Assembly (NCBI GenBank): GCA_946402335.1
Contig: CAMIWE010000002.1
Span: 30,235 to 94,234 of the forward strand
From: an uncultured Lachnoclostridium sp.
GTDB taxonomy: Bacteria; Bacillota; Clostridia; Lachnospirales; Lachnospiraceae
Direction: 5' to 3'
Length of the DNA stretch: 64,000 nt
Below are positions 55,482 through 63,600 of the stretch, one piece after another (position 1 is the first letter of the stretch; every line of letters starts with the position of its first letter). A program made the position numbers and the translations under genes. The notes under the pieces were generated by a model. It did no database searches. It saw nothing but the letters and a program-made list of their open reading frames with translations, and was not told where the DNA came from.

Positions 55482-55511
55482 AAATAGTGTAAAAATAGTG
55501 AAAAAATAGTG
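55482..55511 (+). promoter_or_regulatory. Three direct repeats AAATAGTG, possible Fic-gene operator
   Basis: AAATAGTG at 55482-55489, 55493-55500 and 55504-55511, spaced exactly 11 bp, about one DNA turn. They sit 34-63 bases upstream of a TACAAT box (55545-55550) that precedes the Fic gene. The Fic protein has its own winged-helix domain that could bind here. Confidence 0.5.
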
Positions 55512-55521
55512 TAATTATGAA

Positions 55522-55550
55522 TGGACTTCTTGCCCGGTTTCTGCTACAAT
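55522..55550 (+). promoter_or_regulatory. Possible promoter of the Fic gene
   Basis: TGGACT (55522-55527), 17 bases, TACAAT (55545-55550). Hexamers are fair matches only. Confidence 0.45.
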
Positions 55551-55570
55551 TTCATTGGGAGGTTGAATAT

Positions 55571-56668
55571 ATGATCACGGTACAACTGACGAATGAAATA
55601 CTGAGATATATTACGGAGATCGATCAGAACCGGTACAAGGTTTCCTCGGTGAAGCTTCCGGCCCCGGTTATTAATAAACTTCGGAAGAATTCGAAAAAGA
55701 AGAGTTCGTATGCGTCAACGAAGATTGAAGGCAGCCCTCTTTCCGAGAAACAGGCGGAGGAAGCCATCCAAAAAGACGGGCACAGACATCTGCTGCAGCC
55801 GGAGCAGGAGGTACGAAATTATTTCCTTGCTTTGAATTATCTTGAGGAATGCGCGGCAAGAGGAGACACATTTTCCTTAGATCTGATTTTACATGTACAG
55901 AAATATGTGATGGCCGGAGCATCGAAGGAGAAGACGGGCCTTCGGGGACCGATGCCGCCCGGCATTCTTTTCGCCGTGTATGACTCGCAGACGGGCAAGG
56001 CCGATTACATTCCGCCGGAATACAAGGATATTCCGGAGTTGTTGGAAGAATTAATCACGTACGTGAACACGACCGACGATCATCCGCTGATCGTTGCCGC
56101 AGTGGTGCACTATCAGCTGGTGACCATTCATCCATTCGAGGACGGAAACGGCAGGACGGCCAGGCTGTTGTCCGGATACATTTTAGATATTAACGGTTAT
56201 GGGTTCAACGGAATCGGATCGCTTGAGGAGTATTTCGCCTATGATGTAAATGAGTACTATGAATCGATCCAGATGGGACTGCCGGCGCTTTATTATGCAG
56301 GAAGGGACAATCCTCCCCATCCGGAAATCTGGGTGAATTATTTCCTAAGGATGGTGATCCTTTACTCGAAACGGGTCCTCGAATTGTCGGAAGCATCCGG
56401 GCAGGAGCAGATTGCCGGAAGCCTTTCGCACCTGTCGGAACGGGAGAAGGATCTGTTACTGTTTCTGGTTAAGGGATATCAGGGGGAATTTACCCCGATC
56501 GAGGTAAGCAGAGTGCTGAATGTCACGAACAAAACCGTGATCAACCGGCTCGCGGCGTTGATCCAAAACGGTCTGGTCGAGCCGATTCCGGTCAAACAGC
56601 GAATAAGATATTACAGGCTCAGCGATTTCGCCAAGTTAAACGGCAGGACCATCAAAAGATTGCGATAG
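55571..56668 (+). CDS. Fic-domain AMP/nucleotidyl transferase with N-terminal inhibitory helix and C-terminal winged helix
   Basis: 365 aa from the ATG at 55571 (TTGGGAGGTTGAATAT before it; an earlier ATG at 55517 overlaps the promoter). The active-site loop is HPFEDGNGRTAR (about 187-198), the full catalytic Fic motif with the essential His. The inhibitory motif (S/T)xxxE(G/N) is present as STKIEG (about 49-54), N-terminal to the Fic core: class II, self-inhibited. The last ~70 residues form a winged helix (FTPIEVSRVLNVTNKTVINRLAALI). The combination suggests a DNA-binding Fic enzyme that may control its own gene. Target protein unknown. Confidence 0.92.
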   Translation: MITVQLTNEILRYITEIDQNRYKVSSVKLPAPVINKLRKNSKKKSSYASTKIEGSPLSEKQAEEAIQKDGHRHLLQPEQEVRNYFLALNYLEECAARGDTFSLDLILHVQKYVMAGASKEKTGLRGPMPPGILFAVYDSQTGKADYIPPEYKDIPELLEELITYVNTTDDHPLIVAAVVHYQLVTIHPFEDGNGRTARLLSGYILDINGYGFNGIGSLEEYFAYDVNEYYESIQMGLPALYYAGRDNPPHPEIWVNYFLRMVILYSKRVLELSEASGQEQIAGSLSHLSEREKDLLLFLVKGYQGEFTPIEVSRVLNVTNKTVINRLAALIQNGLVEPIPVKQRIRYYRLSDFAKLNGRTIKRLR

Positions 56669-56674
56669 GTCTTG

Positions 56675-57703
56675 CTACACAAGCTTCTGTAAGGCTGCCG
56701 ATATGTCGGCGGCCTTTTTGTATATCTCGCGGCACACGCCGGTCCGCCATGTGGCGAAGCGGAGGAGCGCGTCGGCGTTGGCCGTATGGAGCACGAGGTA
56801 TTCCTTGTAACCGTAGCTGCTTTGCGAGAGCTGCACCAGGTAGACGTAGGGCATCGATTCGAGATCCCTGCGGGTAAGAGGGGCAACCTTCAGGTATTCG
56901 CGGACATAGGTGCAGAATTCGTCGATGTTAAAGGGCGCACCGTTCTGACACACGCTGAATGACTGCACATAGGAGCGCATAATCTCCCAAACGGCAGGCA
57001 GCTTTCTTGCCGCCGTAAAATCAATCACGGCCTTCACATGTGCGTCGTCGCAGATCAGCTGGCAGGCGGTATAATCGCCGTGGCTCGGGGTATAGGTAAT
57101 GCCGTCATAGTAAGACTTCATAGCTTCGGTCTTTCCGGCAAGTTCTTTCTTAAACAGAAGGTCGTCGCGGATGGTCTGATAGTGCGGGTCGTCCATTTGC
57201 CCCTCCAAAGCGGAAAGGAGAGCGTCCAGCTTGGCCGTCGAAGCCTGCAGCGAGACGGAGGCGAGCCACTCGTCATCCAGGGAGGCTTCCATAGGGTAGT
57301 CCCGCAGCAGTACGTGCAGCTTGCCGAGATAGTGTGCACAGTCCGCCATGTAACGCTTCGGCATATCGTTCAGGAAGGACTGACCGGCGATGAATTCCTG
57401 CACGGACACAACATGCCCGCCGATGGTAATATATGCAGAGCCGTCCTTTGTAAGGAGGAATCCGGCCACCGGAAAATGCTCCCCCTTCAGGAAGTTCACG
57501 AGCTTCGCTTCGGCCTCTACCGCATCGGCACCGTACTCAAGCTGGTATTCCTTTGCGAAGAACACGCCTTCCTCACAGCTTAACTGAAAGCAGTTGGCTG
57601 AGCCAAGTTCGAGCGGCTTCATACTGTTAAGATGCAGCCCGTACGAATCGGCCAGCATCGGACGCAGCAGGTCAAGGGTCAGGGCACTTTTCCAAAGAGC
57701 CAT
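56675..57703 (-). CDS. Aminoglycoside-phosphotransferase-fold kinase (APH/CotS-like)
   Basis: 342 aa, on the minus strand, start after GAAAGGAGTATCCGCT. The kinase-like catalytic loop is SHGDYTACQLI (about 208-218) and the metal-binding Asp is in AVIDFTAAR (about 227-235). The N-lobe has the FFAKEYQ lysine region near 50. The family phosphorylates small molecules such as choline, sugars or antibiotics, or acts in spore coats (CotS). A hairpin (GGCTGCCGA/TCGGCGGCC, about 56692-56713) in its last codons could also end Fic transcription from the other side. Substrate unknown. Confidence 0.83.
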   Translation of the reverse strand: MALWKSALTLDLLRPMLADSYGLHLNSMKPLELGSANCFQLSCEEGVFFAKEYQLEYGADAVEAEAKLVNFLKGEHFPVAGFLLTKDGSAYITIGGHVVSVQEFIAGQSFLNDMPKRYMADCAHYLGKLHVLLRDYPMEASLDDEWLASVSLQASTAKLDALLSALEGQMDDPHYQTIRDDLLFKKELAGKTEAMKSYYDGITYTPSHGDYTACQLICDDAHVKAVIDFTAARKLPAVWEIMRSYVQSFSVCQNGAPFNIDEFCTYVREYLKVAPLTRRDLESMPYVYLVQLSQSSYGYKEYLVLHTANADALLRFATWRTGVCREIYKKAADISAALQKLV

Positions 57704-57737
57704 AGCGGATACTCCTTTCGGGGGTGGGATGGAAACT

Positions 57738-57765
57738 ATTCTATCATAATTGGAAGGAAAAACAA
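57738..57765 (-). promoter_or_regulatory. Promoter of the APH-type gene
   Basis: Minus strand: TTGTTT (complement of 57760-57765), 16 bases, TAGAAT (complement of 57738-57743). Confidence 0.5.
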
Positions 57766-57784
57766 ATAGTAATGTTTCAGACGA

Positions 57785-57808
57785 TTTGCAACTAAAAACA
57801 GTTGCAAA
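57785..57808 (+). promoter_or_regulatory. Perfect inverted repeat over the hicB -35, probable operator
   Basis: TTTGCAACT (57785-57793), six bases, AGTTGCAAA (57800-57808). The right arm covers the -35 hexamer TTGCAA (57802-57807). Such a site is what a dimeric ribbon-helix-helix repressor like the HicB product would bind. Confidence 0.65.
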
Positions 57809-57830
57809 CAGTATGAAAGTGCGTTATGAT
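57802..57830 (+). promoter_or_regulatory. hicB promoter
   Basis: TTGCAA (57802-57807), 17 bases, TATGAT (57825-57830), 29 bases before the start codon. Confidence 0.75.
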
Positions 57831-57858
57831 TATTTCGGTTGGAACAGGAGGGATTGAT

Positions 57859-58218
57859 ATGAGCAATACGATGGAATACAAAGGATATGTAGGAAGTGTG
57901 GAATTTTCGGAACAGGACGGTGTGTTCTTTGGTAAGGTTCAGGGTATTCGCTCTTTGATTTCCTATGAGGGAACCAATGCCAAGGAACTGGTTGCGGATT
58001 TTCACGGGGCTGTGGATGAATACCTGATTTCTTGCGAACGTGACGGTATGGAACCGGAAACGGCATTCAAAGGGAGCCTGAACATTCGATTCCGCAAGGC
58101 GGATACGCACAGGCGCGCCGCCATATATGCAATGAGACATCAGCAGAGTTTAAACAGTTTTATTGAAGAGGCTGTTGAGGAGAAACTGGAGCGGGAACTG
58201 AGTCTTGCGGAAGCATAA
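57859..58218 (+). CDS. HicB-family antitoxin-like protein with C-terminal ribbon-helix-helix; no HicA seen
   Basis: 119 aa from the ATG at 57859 (CAGGAGGGATTG before it). The N-terminal HicB fold shows YKGYVGSVEFSEQDGVFFGKV and the ELVADFHGAVDEYL helix. The C-terminal part (FKGSLNIRFRKADTHRRAAIYA, SLNSFIEEAVEE) is a ribbon-helix-helix DNA-binding unit. In hicAB loci the toxin gene hicA normally lies directly next to it; neither side here has a ~60-80 aa HicA frame. It may be an orphan regulator. A perfect palindrome over its promoter fits self-repression. Confidence 0.87.
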   Translation: MSNTMEYKGYVGSVEFSEQDGVFFGKVQGIRSLISYEGTNAKELVADFHGAVDEYLISCERDGMEPETAFKGSLNIRFRKADTHRRAAIYAMRHQQSLNSFIEEAVEEKLERELSLAEA

Positions 58219-58244
58219 AGAATTATCCATCAAGCCAACAAGTT

Positions 58245-58266
58245 TATGTCAAGAACGCTTGACATA
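58245..58266 (+). promoter_or_regulatory. Perfect inverted repeat before the CD3324-ParB gene
   Basis: TATGTCAAG (58245-58253), four bases, CTTGACATA (58258-58266). It contains a consensus -35 (TTGACA, 58259-58264), but no clear -10 lies at 16-18 bases. No T-run, so an operator is more likely than a terminator. Confidence 0.5.
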
Positions 58267-58329
58267 TGAATGCGGCATAGGATTTGGCGCGGGAATGATT
58301 TATGATTGGACCTGTAAGGAGGCGGCGAC

Positions 58330-59076
58330 ATGGGTTACAGAAACGCAAAAGATATCTTTCCGGACAGGCTCCTGAGACAAGTCCAGAAATATGTTTCGGG
58401 AGAAACCATCTACGTACCTGCAGGCGAAGAGAAGAAGGACTGGGGAGAGACGTCAGGGTATCAGCGGTATATCCGCGAACGGAACGCAGAGATCCGGACA
58501 GCTTTTAAGAACGGAACGCCGATTGACGGACTGGCGGAGCAGTATTCGCTTTCTTACGATACGATCAAACGAATTGTGTATAGCAAGAAGGAGGCCAATA
58601 TGTTAGAGTACAGCGCAACACTCACTTCTGCACTCGAATACGGCAGGGCCGAGAAGACCGACGCGTGGGTTCATCTGTACCTGAACCAGGAGGGGCGGAA
58701 CGTACCGTTCTCCGATGGATTGAAGCTGTTCGACCGCTACTTTATCAGCCCGGCGCAGTTCCCGTTAAGCCTTTTCAAACGGTGCTGCGGGCCCGAGAAG
58801 GACATGAAATACCGCATCGATCCCGACTGGTGGGCGCATCAGATCGAGGAGCTCACCAAAGCGGTGCAGAGCGGCAAGGAGATGAGCCCGATCATCGTTC
58901 ACTATGTGGACGGCGGATTTGAGTTAAATGACGGCAATCACCGCCACAAGGTGTATGAGAACCTTGGGATTGACACCGTCTGGGCGATCGTGTGGATCAC
59001 CGAGGACGACGAACTTAAGGAGTTTATGAATCGCTACGGTGACTATGTAAAGGACTGCACGATTGTGCGAAGATAA
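58330..59076 (+). CDS. CD3324-type helix-turn-helix fused to a ParB-like nuclease/kinase-type domain
   Basis: 248 aa, start after AAGGAGGCGGCGAC. Residues ~1-90 match the CD3324 family (MGYRNAKDIFPDRLLRQVQKY, then a WGETSGYQRYIRERN stretch and an HTH: IDGLAEQYSLSYDTIKRIVY). The rest has, near 185-215, HYVDGGFELNDGNHRHKVYE, resembling the ParB/sulfiredoxin-like core (GxxR/HR-type box). The fusion is unusual: CD3324 proteins usually have only ~90 residues. It sits in an apparent three-gene plus-strand row between hicB and a P-loop kinase gene. Activity unknown. Confidence 0.7.
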   Translation: MGYRNAKDIFPDRLLRQVQKYVSGETIYVPAGEEKKDWGETSGYQRYIRERNAEIRTAFKNGTPIDGLAEQYSLSYDTIKRIVYSKKEANMLEYSATLTSALEYGRAEKTDAWVHLYLNQEGRNVPFSDGLKLFDRYFISPAQFPLSLFKRCCGPEKDMKYRIDPDWWAHQIEELTKAVQSGKEMSPIIVHYVDGGFELNDGNHRHKVYENLGIDTVWAIVWITEDDELKEFMNRYGDYVKDCTIVRR

Positions 59077-59123
59077 GCTAAGGCAGGGGCGAAGACAGGC
59101 GACCCGTGGCCGGTTAGGAGGAT

Positions 59124-59639
59124 ATGATGAAAATGTATGCAATCACCGGGGCTTGCGGTTCCGGCAAATCAACGATGCGTGACGCCCTTGCAGGACTTCT
59201 TGACGAGACCCGCTACGCGTGCATCGATACGGACGAACTCGGTCTCAACTGGTGGGACTACGCCGGAACCGAGCGCGAGCCCGAATATAAGAGCGACTGC
59301 CTGAAGGAGGCGGTGCGGCGTGCCGCCGGCCGTGACCTGGTATTCAGTTCCTGCCTGAATCCGCAGGATTACATCGCAGGCATGAAGATTCCCGAGGAGA
59401 TTGACGCTACGTTCTTCATCGTCCTGAACCCCTCGGATGACACCATCTGGGAGCGCCTGCGCGCCCGGCCCGCCGAGCGTCTCTTCACGTCGGACGACAT
59501 AATCCGTCCTCACGTGGAGTACAACGCCTGGTTCCGCCGCAACCGCGGCAAATTCCAGCTCCACATTGACAACTCCGACATGCCCGAAGCGGAAACCGCG
59601 AGGATGATTGAGGAGTTTATTAAGAGGGTGGAGAAGTAA
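59124..59639 (+). CDS. Small P-loop nucleotide/nucleoside kinase-like protein
   Basis: 171 aa. The Walker A motif is ITGACGSGKSTMRDAL (about 7-22). A DTDELGLNWW acid motif (about 37-46) and a late R-rich lid-like segment (ERLRARPAERLF) fit a small-molecule kinase fold. Starts are possible at 59124 or 59127 (AGGAG is just before). It lies 47 bases after the CD3324-ParB gene, likely same operon, and is followed by a terminator. Substrate unknown. Confidence 0.75.
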   Translation: MMKMYAITGACGSGKSTMRDALAGLLDETRYACIDTDELGLNWWDYAGTEREPEYKSDCLKEAVRRAAGRDLVFSSCLNPQDYIAGMKIPEEIDATFFIVLNPSDDTIWERLRARPAERLFTSDDIIRPHVEYNAWFRRNRGKFQLHIDNSDMPEAETARMIEEFIKRVEK

Positions 59640-59665
59640 GAAAACGGAAGCTGAGAAGATGAAAA

Positions 59666-59705
59666 ACGGCCCCATCTGCAGGTGACTGCGGTGGGGCCGT
59701 AGTTT
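59666..59705 (+). terminator. Terminator after the kinase gene
   Basis: ACGGCCCCA (59666-59674) pairs with TGGGGCCGT (59692-59700), then AGTTTA; also usable from the minus strand. Confidence 0.75.
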
Positions 59706-59750
59706 ATTCACGGAATGAATTGGTGTGGGATTGAAGGTCCGGACAGCTCA

Positions 59751-60242
59751 CTATTGTCCTTCCATCACCGTCTTCACAAGCTGCCAGGCGATTCCGCCTT
59801 CACGGATGTGGGAGAGGGCTTCTTCAAACGGGAACCACTCAACGGAATCGACTTCCTTTGAAAGCGTAAAGTCCTTCTTCTTTACGGTCGCCTTGAAACC
59901 GAGCATCAGCATTTCCTTCTTCTCGTATGGATAACTGCGGATGAATTCGAGAGTCTCGACATCCTGACCGATTTCCTCTTTGATCTCACGGATGGCCGTT
60001 TCCTCGGCAGACTCCCCGAGCTTCATAATGCCGGCTACACATACGTATTTGGTCTGGGAAACATAGTTCTGGCGAAGCAGCGCAACCTCGTTATATTCAT
60101 TCACCACGGCCGCGATGATGCAGGTCGTGAACATGTCCCAAAGCGGAACGTTACAGCTTTCGCAAAACGGAATGATTCCTTCGTCGCCGATCTCGTGGCC
60201 GACCAGTTTGGTCCCGCAATGCGGACAGTATGTAAAATGCAT
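59751..60242 (-). CDS. NUDIX hydrolase with N-terminal zinc ribbon
   Basis: 163 aa from the ATG whose complement is 60240-60242 (TTTCAGGAGGATTGATC on the minus strand). The N-terminus has a zinc ribbon (CPHCGTKL, then FCESCN; residues ~5-32), followed by the NUDIX fold. The NUDIX box GIMKLGESAEETAIREIKEE with IG (about 74-95) fits GX5EX7REUXEEXGU. The zinc ribbon points to NudC-like NAD(H) or nucleotide-sugar hydrolases, but the domain is shorter than full NudC. Substrate unknown. Confidence 0.88.
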   Translation of the reverse strand: MHFTYCPHCGTKLVGHEIGDEGIIPFCESCNVPLWDMFTTCIIAAVVNEYNEVALLRQNYVSQTKYVCVAGIMKLGESAEETAIREIKEEIGQDVETLEFIRSYPYEKKEMLMLGFKATVKKKDFTLSKEVDSVEWFPFEEALSHIREGGIAWQLVKTVMEGQ

Positions 60243-60292
60243 GATCAATCCTCCTGAAACAGGTGCATATCTATCGGGCACCCGGTACAGCC

Positions 60293-60301
60293 ATTATACC
60301 A
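60293..60301 (-). promoter_or_regulatory. Extended -10 promoter of the NUDIX gene
   Basis: Minus strand TGGTATAAT (complement of 60293-60301), an extended -10; the -35 region is weak. Confidence 0.55.
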
Positions 60302-60409
60302 GTATAGAGCGGAAAAGGAAAGAAAAAGGTTGGAAGGAATGGAAGAAGATGGGTGAAATTTGGCGGGGATGCTACAAGACAAAAAAGGAGAAAAAAATAT
60401 AATAGTACA

Positions 60410-60438
60410 TTGTATTTACCTTTTGAATGTGATATTAT
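60410..60438 (+). promoter_or_regulatory. Promoter of the last giant gene
   Basis: TTGTAT (60410-60415), 17 bases, TATTAT (60433-60438): the same architecture as the three earlier cassettes, with changed hexamers. Confidence 0.65.
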
Positions 60439-60462
60439 ATCTCCATTGGGTTTACAATACTG

Positions 60463-60570
60463 TATATATGGGCAAATCCGTGGAAACGCGGAGACGCAAA
60501 GCTTGGAGTCTAACGTAATTGGGGGTATACGTGGGAGGCCTCTTTTTACTATGATTGTTCGGTTGCAATA
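60463..60570 (+). promoter_or_regulatory. c-di-GMP-I (GEMM-I) riboswitch, copy 4
   Basis: GGGCAAA, helix TCCGTG-GAAA-CGCGGA (again co-varying), GACGCAAAGC, GTCTAA, ATGATTGTTCGGTTGC. The closing helix is weak here (only ~3 clear pairs), so its switching strength may differ. The 450-base gap before the next start holds this element, its promoter and terminator, and a ~100-base leader with nothing else noted. Confidence 0.83.
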
Positions 60571-60593
60571 AGGGTTCTTATTGCTATTTTTTT
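60565..60593 (+). terminator. Riboswitch-controlled terminator, copy 4
   Basis: GCAATAAG (60565-60572), loop GGTT, CTTATTGC (60577-60584), then TATTTTTTT. The 5' arm again overlaps the aptamer's last strand. Confidence 0.85.
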
Positions 60594-60692
60594 GCCCAAA
60601 ATACGGGAACTGTATTGGATAACCCGATGGAAAGACGCTGTGAGCAATGGGAAAGGGAACACAGCAGTCTAAAATTATACGGAGGAATAAGA

Positions 60693-63600
60693 ATGAAGAA
60701 TTCGAAAACACTGTTTAGAATTATCGGCGTGTTATTTGCGTTGGTAATGGTGATTACGCTGGTGTCGATGAAGCCGACCAAGGCTTCGAGCATGACATTC
60801 ACCGTAAGCTATGATGCGAACGGCGGAACCAACGCACCGGCAAAGCAGTCAGGAACCCGCGGTTATCCGCTGAAACTAACATCAGAGATACCAACAAGGG
60901 ATGGGTACAAATTTGTGGGCTGGTCCACAAGCAAAAACGGAGAGTTGGAATTTGCTCCGGGTGGATCCTATAATAGGAGCACCGATGTGACGCTTTACGC
61001 AAAATGGCAGGCAAATATCTACTATGTATATTTTGATGCAAACGGCGGAAGTAATGCACCTGCAAGACAGGTTAAGTCACATGGAACGAATATAACTATA
61101 AAAGCTGATGTTCCGACCCGCACCGGACATACCTTCGCAGGATGGGCAACTAAGCCGGGAGGCGGCGTTGAATATGTGCCCGGATCAGTATATTCAAAGA
61201 ATGCTACTGTTACATTTTACGCAGTATGGCAACCTATAGCTTACGCGGTAAAATATTATGCAAACGGAGGAAGTAATCCTCCTGCAAACCAGACCAAATA
61301 TTATGGGATTAACCTTACCCTTTCATCAGTTAAACCCACACGTACCGGTTATAGTTTTGTCGGTTGGTCTTCCACAAAGGACGGAAATCCGGAATTTGCA
61401 GCAGGCGGAATCTATGATAAAAATGCAAACGTTAATCTTTACGCAAAGTGGCAGGCAAATCTGTACTACGTAAATTTTGATGCAAATGGTGGGAAAAATG
61501 CGCCTGCAAGACAGGTTAAGTCGTACGGAAGCAACATTACTATTACAACTGCGAAACCCACGCGTGACGGATACACTTTCCAGGGTTGGTCAACAACCAA
61601 GGACGGCGCAGTTGTATATGCAGCCGGTGCGACATACTCGGATAACAAGACGGTTACATTGTATGCGAAGTGGAAACTGAACACTTATACGATAAAGTAT
61701 GACGCAAATGGCGGAAGCGGTGCGCCTTCGAATCAGACGAAGACTCACGGAACCAATATTACTCTCTCATCAACAAAGCCCACTCGAAGCGGATACGTAT
61801 TCAAGGGCTGGTCAACAGTCAAGGATGGCGCAGTAAAATATGCAGCAGGCGCGGCATATACGGCGAATGAGGCTGTTACTCTGTATGCAAAATGGGTAAA
61901 GACTTATACCGTAAGTTATGTTGCCAAGGATGCAAGCAATGTGCCCGCGGCTCAGACCAAGGAGCACGGAGTCGCTCTTACCTTGAGCAAACAGAAACCT
62001 ACAAAGACAGGATATACTTTTGTCGGCTGGTCGTCTACAGACGGCGGAGAACTGGAATATGCTGCGGGCGGAAGCTATACGAAGGATACAAATATCACGC
62101 TTTACGCAAAGTGGCAGATCAATACTTATGCCGTAACTTTTAATACGAACGGTGGAAGTACCCCGCCTGCAAAACAGACGAAGACGTATGGACAAACCTT
62201 GAAACTGACAACGACCGTACCCACACGGAGTGGTTTCACATTTATGGGATGGGCTACCTCTGCAAGTGGCAGTGTGGCATATGCAGCCGGAGGAAGCTAT
62301 ACAAAGAATGAAGCCGTTACATTGTACGCAGTATGGGCGAAAAACTACGCTGTAACATACAATGCCAATGGCGGATCCGGTGCACCCGCGAACCAGACCA
62401 AGGTACATGGTGTAAGCCTCGCCCTTCAGACAACGAAGCCAGGCCGTACCGGATATACCTTCCAGGGATGGGCTATAACCAAGGACGGTGCGGTGAAATA
62501 CGCAGCAGGCGCGACATATACGGCAAATGAGGCTGTTACGCTGTATGCTGTATGGACACTGAATACCTATTCCGTAAAGTATGATGCAAACGGCGGAAGC
62601 GGTGCTCCGGGTCCTCAGACCAAGACGCATGGAACCAACATCACCCTTTCATCGACCAAACCTACGCGTACCGGTTTTACCTTTGTCGGCTGGGCCTCCA
62701 AGAAGGATGGAACGCTGGAATTTGCGGCAGGCGGAGTCTATGACAAGGATGCAAATGTTATACTTTACGCGAAGTGGCAGGCAAATATTTACTATGTAAA
62801 CTATGATGCAAACGGCGGGACCGATGCCCCTGCGAGACAGGCAAAGTCGCATGGAACGAATATTACTCTTACGACGGCAAAGCCTAACCGAACCGGATAT
62901 ACTTTCCATGGCTGGTCAGCGGTCAAAGACGGCGCTGTGAAATACACCGGCGGTGAAACATATACAGATAACAAGACAATTACGTTATATGCAGTATGGA
63001 AGCTCAATGAATATACCATTAAGGTTGATGCTAATGGGGGAACCGGTGCTCCGGGTCCTCAGACCAAGACGCATGGAACCAACATCACCCTTTCATCGAC
63101 CAAACCTACGCGTACCGGTTTTACCTTTGTCGGCTGGGCCTCCAAGAAGGATGGAACGCTGGAATTTGCGGCAGGCGGAGTCTATGACAAGGATGCAAAT
63201 GTTATACTTTACGCGAAGTGGCAGGCAAATATTTACTATGTAAACTATGATGCAAACGGCGGGACCGATGCCCCTGCGAGACAGGCAAAGTCGCATGGAA
63301 CGAATATTACTCTTACGACGGCAAAGCCCGACCGAACCGGATATACGTTCAAGGGATGGGCTACGTCTAAAAATGGAAGTGTCGTATATGCACCTGGCGC
63401 GACATACAAAGACAACAAAACGATTACGTTGTATGCAATATGGGCACAGAATGCTCCGGATCAGAAGATTATATTCTACTCAGATGATCCGAAGAGCGGC
63501 CGCCCGTATGAAAAGGTTTACGAAGCGAATATAGCGTCCGGAACAACGGAATGGACATTCCCGAATCCGGAGAACTTAGTTCTGGATGATGATTCTCAGC

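Noticed and set aside
57704-58330. HicA toxin gene next to hicB
   Set aside because: No frame with a HicA-like fold (short, central GSH motif) was found on either strand.
23321-60570. cGAMP (GEMM-Ib) rather than c-di-GMP specificity of the riboswitches
   Set aside because: The expected discriminating position reads G in all four, as in c-di-GMP binders; residue numbering was done by eye, so a binding test would settle it.
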